Source: Holophagaceae bacterium
Lineage (GTDB): Bacteria; Acidobacteriota; Holophagae; Holophagales; Holophagaceae
Length of the DNA stretch: 6,129 bases
Assembly (NCBI GenBank): GCA_025353305.1
Contig: JANXQX010000268.1
Location: forward strand, 1 to 6,129
Reading direction: 5' to 3'
A program made the translations under genes and the position numbers. The notes beneath the pieces were generated by a model, which saw only the letters and a list, made by a program, of their open reading frames with translations, did no database searches and had not been told where the DNA came from. Shown piece after piece: positions 5,227 through 6,129 of this stretch. Within the stretch, counting starts at the first letter, position 1; each line of letters begins with the position of its first letter.

Positions 5227-6129
5227 TTACCCCACCGCCTCATACAAGAACCGCTGAAAGCCGGTGAAGGTATCTCGGATTTGATCCACGCTCCCCAAGT
5301 CGGCCACCGCGTCGGAAATGGCATCGTGATACCGCAGTTTGAGCAAGGGAGAGAGCTTCTCCTGGTCGAGTTCATCCACGCCCTGCTTCACATACTGGGT
5401 GAGGACGAACTCCAGAAATGCCCTCTGTTTGTCGGGGTAGTTGGAATGATGGATGAGGGCTCTGGCATAGGTGGCACGTTCCTCACGGGTCTGAGGGTGT
5501 AGGGCGAAGGCTACATAAGCCAGAACATCAAACAGATCGCTGTTCTCGGCCTCAATGATGCGTTGTATTTCGGTCATGGCGTCCCGGCCATATCCCTTGT
5601 CGGACAGGCCTGCCAACAGGGCCTTCCTTGTGTCGGGTTTGCTCCAGATGGCCCTTAGCTCGGCCTCATTCTTGAAGAACTCAGGCAGGGTACCGAACAT
5701 ATTCTCCAGGAATTGCACGGCTGACATGGGCCGACCATCTGCACTCCAGAAGGTGGTGGACATCATGTGCTGGATGGTCCGCTCCTTCCCATCGGCCAGC
5801 TTGATCCGAGTTCTTTGCTTCTTCTCAGACTCCTGATCCTTGGGGTCGGGTGCGGCCCGTTCCACCTTCCTGGATGAGTCGTTGCTGCCCTCGTTCTCCA
5901 ACTCTTCAGGCTCCCCATCCCACTCTGGATCGTTGAAGTGGTGGTGGGCCTGCACGAAGTCATAGATGGTGAAGTAGTCCTTGCCCTCAAAGAGCCGTGT
6001 CCCCCGCCCGATGATCTGCTTGAACTCGATCATGGAGTTCACAGGCCGCATCAGGACGATGTTCCGGACATTCCGGGCATCCACCCCTGTGGACAGCTTC
6101 TGGGAGGTGGTCAGGACAGTCGGGATGGT
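5227..6129 (-). CDS. hsdR: Type I restriction enzyme R subunit (HsdR), C-terminal part
   Basis: 300 residues are visible, ending at the TAG-side stop near 5227, and the gene continues past the right edge; an internal GTG at 6084 is not its start. The visible part opens with superfamily 2 helicase motif V (LTTSQKLSTGVDARNV) and motif VI (EFKQIIGRGTRLFEGKDY, about residues 35-52), followed by YDFVQAHHHFNDPEW and a charged linker (about 75-105), then a helical domain like the EcoEI-type R-subunit C-terminus to LYEAVG. In type I enzymes the R subunit powers ATP-dependent DNA translocation and cuts DNA, joining HsdM and HsdS to form the complete complex. The nuclease domain and motifs I-IV would be outside the window, as would hsdM and hsdS. 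No break is seen. Low GC (29/60 at 5521-5580) suggests acquisition. Confidence 0.9.
   Translation of the reverse strand, partial: TIPTVLTTSQKLSTGVDARNVRNIVLMRPVNSMIEFKQIIGRGTRLFEGKDYFTIYDFVQAHHHFNDPEWDGEPEELENEGSNDSSRKVERAAPDPKDQESEKKQRTRIKLADGKERTIQHMMSTTFWSADGRPMSAVQFLENMFGTLPEFFKNEAELRAIWSKPDTRKALLAGLSDKGYGRDAMTEIQRIIEAENSDLFDVLAYVAFALHPQTREERATYARALIHHSNYPDKQRAFLEFVLTQYVKQGVDELDQEKLSPLLKLRYHDAISDAVADLGSVDQIRDTFTGFQRFLYEAVG

Overview
The window reads as the edge of a mobile or defence island in a high-GC bacterial chromosome. Every gene I can support lies on the minus strand. The best host-type gene, a secreted M20-family peptidase homologue at the left edge, is very GC-rich (45 of 60 bases in 661-720 are G or C). 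The restriction-type genes on the right are much poorer (29/60 in hsdR at 5521-5580, 28/60 in the 206-residue gene at 4621-4680, 33/60 in the 251-residue gene at 3901-3960). I cannot name the organism. The GC content and the M20 subtype would fit a high-GC soil or sediment bacterium, possibly Acidobacteriota, but that is only an impression.

Layout, right to left, which is the direction of transcription: (1) 5227-6129, C-terminal 300 residues of a type I restriction enzyme R subunit (HsdR), running off the right edge; (2) 4486-5106, an unrecognised 206-residue protein; (3) 3601-4356, an unrecognised 251-residue protein with an excellent ribosome binding site and a palindromic operator-like sequence just upstream; (4) 3364-3600, a probable broken or frameshifted small coding region; (5) 2372-3400, a complete tyrosine recombinase with all catalytic residues; (6) 1911-2417, the C-terminal part of an AAA+ ATPase that starts abruptly just before Walker B and has no Walker A; (7) 1187-1910, a 724-base gene-free stretch with two related hairpins, a competing inverted repeat and a possible IS21-type end remnant; (8) 1-1186, the M20 homologue, running off the left edge.

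The main structural event is the recombinase/ATPase junction near 2413-2430. The recombinase frame runs into ATPase DNA and picks up an out-of-frame tail of about 15 residues. The ATPase has lost its start, its Walker A and everything before Walker B. The recombinase is GC-rich like the M20 gene (45/60 in 3121-3180), whereas the ATPase remnant is not (29/60 in 2041-2100). This fits a recombinase-bearing segment that entered a lower-GC island and destroyed the ATPase, with or without a deletion.

The genes with the best claim to working together are hsdR and the two unknown genes downstream of it, which share strand and compositional type, although gaps of 120 and 129 bases argue against tight translational coupling. 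The M20 homologue is notable because three positions that normally bind the two zinc ions are substituted, while the rest of the fold, including the catalytic Glu-Glu pair, is preserved. I see no CRISPR array, tRNA or rRNA.
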